Positions 3,849 through 5,903 of a stretch of DNA of 5,903 nucleotides are shown in pieces. The DNA comes from an uncultured Collinsella sp. (GTDB lineage: Bacteria; Actinomycetota; Coriobacteriia; Coriobacteriales; Coriobacteriaceae). The translations under genes were made by a program, and so were the position numbers. The stretch is taken from positions 1 through 5,903 of the forward strand of contig CAJMHR010000068.1 of the NCBI GenBank assembly GCA_905213265.1, written 5' to 3'. Every line of letters begins with the position of its first letter. The first letter of the stretch is position 1. The notes under the pieces were generated by a model. That model had not been told where the DNA came from and did no database searches. It worked only from the letters and a program-made list of their open reading frames with translations.

Positions 3849-5813
3849 ATGGCAGAGAACCAGAACGCCGCCGATCAGGCATCGACGCTCAACGACGAGC
3901 GCGCCACCCGCCTGGCCAAGCGCGCCGCCCTGTTCGAGGCGGGCCAGAACCCCTATCCTGAGCACTCTGAGCTTGAGGACTACGTCGCCGATATCGAGAC
4001 TAAGTACGCCGATCTTGCCGATGGTGAGGACACCGAGGATGTCGTGAAGATCGCCGGCCGTGTGGTCGCCAAGCGCGGTCAGGGCAAGATCATGTTCATC
4101 GTCGTGCGCGATGCGACTGCCGAGATTCAGCTGTTCTGCCGCATCAACGACATGGACGAGGCTGCCTGGAATACGCTCAAGGCCCTCGACCTGGGCGACA
4201 TCCTGGGCGTGACCGGCGTGGTCGTGCGCACCCAGCGCGGCCAGCTTTCCGTTGCCCCTAAGAGCGCGACCCTGCTTGCCAAAGCCGTTCGTCCGCTGCC
4301 CGAGAAGTTCCACGGTCTTTCCGACAAGGAGACCCGCTATCGCCAGCGCTATGTCGACCTGATCGCCAACGACGACGTTCGCGAGACCTTCCGTAAGCGT
4401 TCGCAGATTCTCTCCACCTTCCGTCGCTTTATGGAGTCCGACGGCTACATGGAGGTCGAGACCCCCATCCTGCAGACCATCCAGGGCGGCGCTACTGCCA
4501 AGCCGTTCATTACCCACTTCAACGCGCTCGATCAGGAGTGCTACCTGCGTATTGCCACCGAGCTGCACCTCAAGCGCTGCATCGTCGGTGGTTTTGAGCG
4601 CGTGTTCGAGATCGGCCGCATCTTCCGTAACGAGGGCATGGACCTCACCCACAACCCCGAGTTCACCACGATGGAGGCCTACCGTGCCTTCTCCGACCTC
4701 GAGGGCATGAAGGCGCTCGCCCAGGGCGTCATTAAGGCGGCTAACAAGGCCATCGGCAACCCCGAGGTCATCGAGTACCAGGGCCAGACCATCGACCTTT
4801 CTGGTGAGTGGGCCAGCCGTCCCATGACCGACATCGTCTCCGATGTGCTCGGCAAGCAGGTCACCATCGACACGCCGGTCGAGGAGCTTGCTTCCGCCGC
4901 GCGCGAGAAGGGCCTGGAGATTAAGCCCGAGTGGACCGCCGGCAAGATTATCGCCGAGATCTACGATGAGCTGGGCGAGGACACCATCGTCAACCCGACC
5001 TTCGTGTGCGATTACCCCATCGAGGTCAGCCCGCTTGCCAAGCGTTTTGAGGACGACCCGCGCCTGACGCACCGCTTTGAGCTGGTTATTGCCGGCCACG
5101 AGTACGCCAACGCGTTCTCCGAGCTCAACGACCCGGTCGACCAGGCCGAGCGCTTTGCCGCCCAGATGGCCGAGAAGGCCGGCGGCGACGATGAGGCCAT
5201 GGAGTATGACGAGGACTACGTGCGCGCCCTCGAGTACGGTATGCCTCCCGCGGGCGGTATTGGCATTGGTATCGACCGCGTGGTCATGCTGCTTACCAAC
5301 CAGGCTTCTATCCGCGACGTGCTGCTGTTCCCGCACATGAAGCCCGAGAAGGGTTTCCAGTCCGGTGCCGCTGCCGCCAAGGCTGCCGAGGCCGGCAACG
5401 CCGCGAGCCCATTCGTTAAGTCGCTTAAGCCCACGCTCGATTACTCCAAGATCGCCGTTGAGCCGCTGTTTGAGGAGTTCGTCGACTTTGATACCTTCTC
5501 CAAGAGCGACTTCCGCGCTGTGAAGGTCAAGGCATGCGAGGCCGTCAAGAAGTCCAAGAAGCTGCTGAACTTTACGCTCGACGACGGTACCGGTACCGAC
5601 CGCACCATCCTCTCCGGTATTCACGCTTATTACGAGCCCGAGGACCTGGTTGGCAAGACCTTGCTCGCCATCACCAACCTGCCTCCGCGCAAGATGATGG
5701 GCATCCCCAGCTGCGGCATGCTCATCAGTGCCATCCACGAGGAGGATGGTGAGGAGCGCCTCAACCTGATCCAGCTCGACGCCTCCATCCCCGCCGGCGC
5801 AAAGATGTACTAA
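3849..5813 (+). CDS. lysS: Class II lysyl-tRNA synthetase with C-terminal Trbp111-type tRNA-binding domain
   Basis: Charges tRNA-Lys with lysine using ATP. At 654 aa it is about 150 residues longer than ordinary bacterial LysRS (about 500). Residues 1-65 are a helical N-terminus and about 66-145 the anticodon-binding OB fold. The class II catalytic core spans about 150-499: the motif 1 region at 196-220 (VETPILQTIQGGATAKPF), motif 2 FERVFEIGRIFRNEG at 249-263, and motif 3 GIGIGIDRVVML at 470-481 with the arginine at 477. Residues 500-540 form an Ala-rich linker. Residues 541-654 read like the C-terminal dimerisation and tRNA-binding domain of bacterial MetRS (Trbp111/EMAPII OB fold), with KLLNFTLDDG at 571-580, SGI at 589-591, YEPEDLVGK at 595-603 and NLPPRKMMGIPSCGM at 610-624. 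The ATG at 3849 has GAGGAG 7 nt upstream. The reading frame is continuous across the junction, with the same codon style on both sides, so the fusion looks genuine. Confidence 0.97.
   Translation: MAENQNAADQASTLNDERATRLAKRAALFEAGQNPYPEHSELEDYVADIETKYADLADGEDTEDVVKIAGRVVAKRGQGKIMFIVVRDATAEIQLFCRINDMDEAAWNTLKALDLGDILGVTGVVVRTQRGQLSVAPKSATLLAKAVRPLPEKFHGLSDKETRYRQRYVDLIANDDVRETFRKRSQILSTFRRFMESDGYMEVETPILQTIQGGATAKPFITHFNALDQECYLRIATELHLKRCIVGGFERVFEIGRIFRNEGMDLTHNPEFTTMEAYRAFSDLEGMKALAQGVIKAANKAIGNPEVIEYQGQTIDLSGEWASRPMTDIVSDVLGKQVTIDTPVEELASAAREKGLEIKPEWTAGKIIAEIYDELGEDTIVNPTFVCDYPIEVSPLAKRFEDDPRLTHRFELVIAGHEYANAFSELNDPVDQAERFAAQMAEKAGGDDEAMEYDEDYVRALEYGMPPAGGIGIGIDRVVMLLTNQASIRDVLLFPHMKPEKGFQSGAAAAKAAEAGNAASPFVKSLKPTLDYSKIAVEPLFEEFVDFDTFSKSDFRAVKVKACEAVKKSKKLLNFTLDDGTGTDRTILSGIHAYYEPEDLVGKTLLAITNLPPRKMMGIPSCGMLISAIHEEDGEERLNLIQLDASIPAGAKMY
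5469..5810 (+). other. Trbp111/MetRS-C-type domain encoded at the 3' end of lysS
   Basis: Residues 541-654 of the lysS product. Hallmarks of the family are DFRAVKV (554-560), KLLNFTLDDG, SGIHAYYEPEDLVGK and NLPPRKMMG. In MetRS and free-standing Trbp111 this OB-fold domain binds the outside corner of tRNA without sequence specificity and dimerises. It is not a standard part of bacterial LysRS. Confidence 0.88.
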
Positions 5814-5816
5814 CTA

Positions 5817-5843
5817 GTTACGCGGTTCTACGAACCGCGTAAC
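5817..5843. repeat. Perfect 12-bp palindrome after lysS (copy 2 of 2)
   Basis: GTTACGCGGTTC (5817-5828), loop TAC, GAACCGCGTAAC (5832-5843). It begins 4 nt after the lysS stop codon. It equals the palindrome at 1300-1327 except that the innermost T-A pair is C-G and the loop is one base shorter. No T-run follows on either strand. Confidence 0.9.
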
Positions 5844-5903
5844 GGCTCGACGCTGCGCGGGCCGCATTTGGACAATCTGACGTTCAACTTCAAGGGCGCG
5901 ACC
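5844..5903. other. Unassigned edge sequence, possibly coding
   Basis: The last 60 nt have the G/C-rich third positions typical of the window's genes in two frames that share wobble positions. The + frame from 5844 reads STLRGPHLDNLTFNFKGAT but has no supported start codon. The - frame from 5902 reads VAPLKLNVRLSKCGPRSVEP and stops with TAG at 5830-5828, inside the palindrome, which would fit the end of a convergent gene. I recognise neither protein. Confidence 0.25.

Noticed and set aside
5349..5468. Frameshift or assembly join as an explanation for the long LysRS
   Set aside because: The frame is continuous, codon style is uniform across the linker, and the appended domain ends with a proper stop, so a real fusion is more likely than an artefact.
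5586..5597. Tandem GGTACCGGTACC inside lysS
   Set aside because: It encodes Gly-Thr-Gly-Thr in a loop of the C-terminal domain and is explained by codon choice.
3717..5738. Very long open frame on the - strand (673 codons) opposite lysS and the end of greA
   Set aside because: Antisense shadow of lysS: the product is a Leu/Val/Gly/Asp/His-rich string without recognisable domains, and the + strand gene is unambiguous.

Overview
This window is a gene-dense, GC-rich stretch in which every confident gene lies on the + strand. Strong GGAGG/GAGGAG ribosome binding sites, heavy G/C use at third codon positions, the rph-rdgB-dtd and veg-ispE gene orders and a CCA-encoding tRNA together suggest a high-GC Gram-positive, most likely a Coriobacteriia member such as Collinsella. 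That assignment is inference from style and gene order, not from a search. The content is mostly housekeeping and I see no phage, IS element, CRISPR array or defence system.

Layout. 1-64 is the C-terminal tail of ribonuclease PH, followed at once by an intrinsic terminator (64-99). 208-1299 holds rdgB and dtd, separated by 3 nt: a two-gene sanitation unit that removes non-canonical purine nucleotides and D-aminoacyl-tRNAs. It ends in a perfect 12-bp palindrome (1300-1327). A clear promoter (1386-1415) then drives veg and ispE (1483-2678), an order also known from Bacillus. A tRNA-Pro(CGG) with its own terminator follows (2728-2843). Next comes tatA as a single-gene unit with a near-consensus promoter carrying a perfect dyad in its spacer and a strong terminator (2852-3250). 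greA (3299-3769) and lysS (3849-5813) close the window, separated by a 79-nt structured gap. After lysS the same palindrome as at 1300-1327 recurs (5817-5843), and the last 60 nt are too short to assign.

How the genes fit together. The theme is information processing: tRNA maturation (rph), tRNA supply (tRNA-Pro), aminoacylation (lysS), aminoacyl-tRNA proofreading (dtd), transcript-cleavage rescue of RNA polymerase (greA) and nucleotide-pool cleaning (rdgB). An isoprenoid gene (ispE, MEP pathway) and a Tat export component (tatA) are interspersed as separate transcription units.

The items most worth a second look are: lysyl-tRNA synthetase carrying a C-terminal Trbp111/MetRS-type tRNA-binding domain; the repeated GTTACGCGGTT palindrome, found 3' of two transcription units with a compensatory base-pair change and no U-tract; the dyad inside the tatA promoter; and the interleaved complementary segments in the greA-lysS gap.
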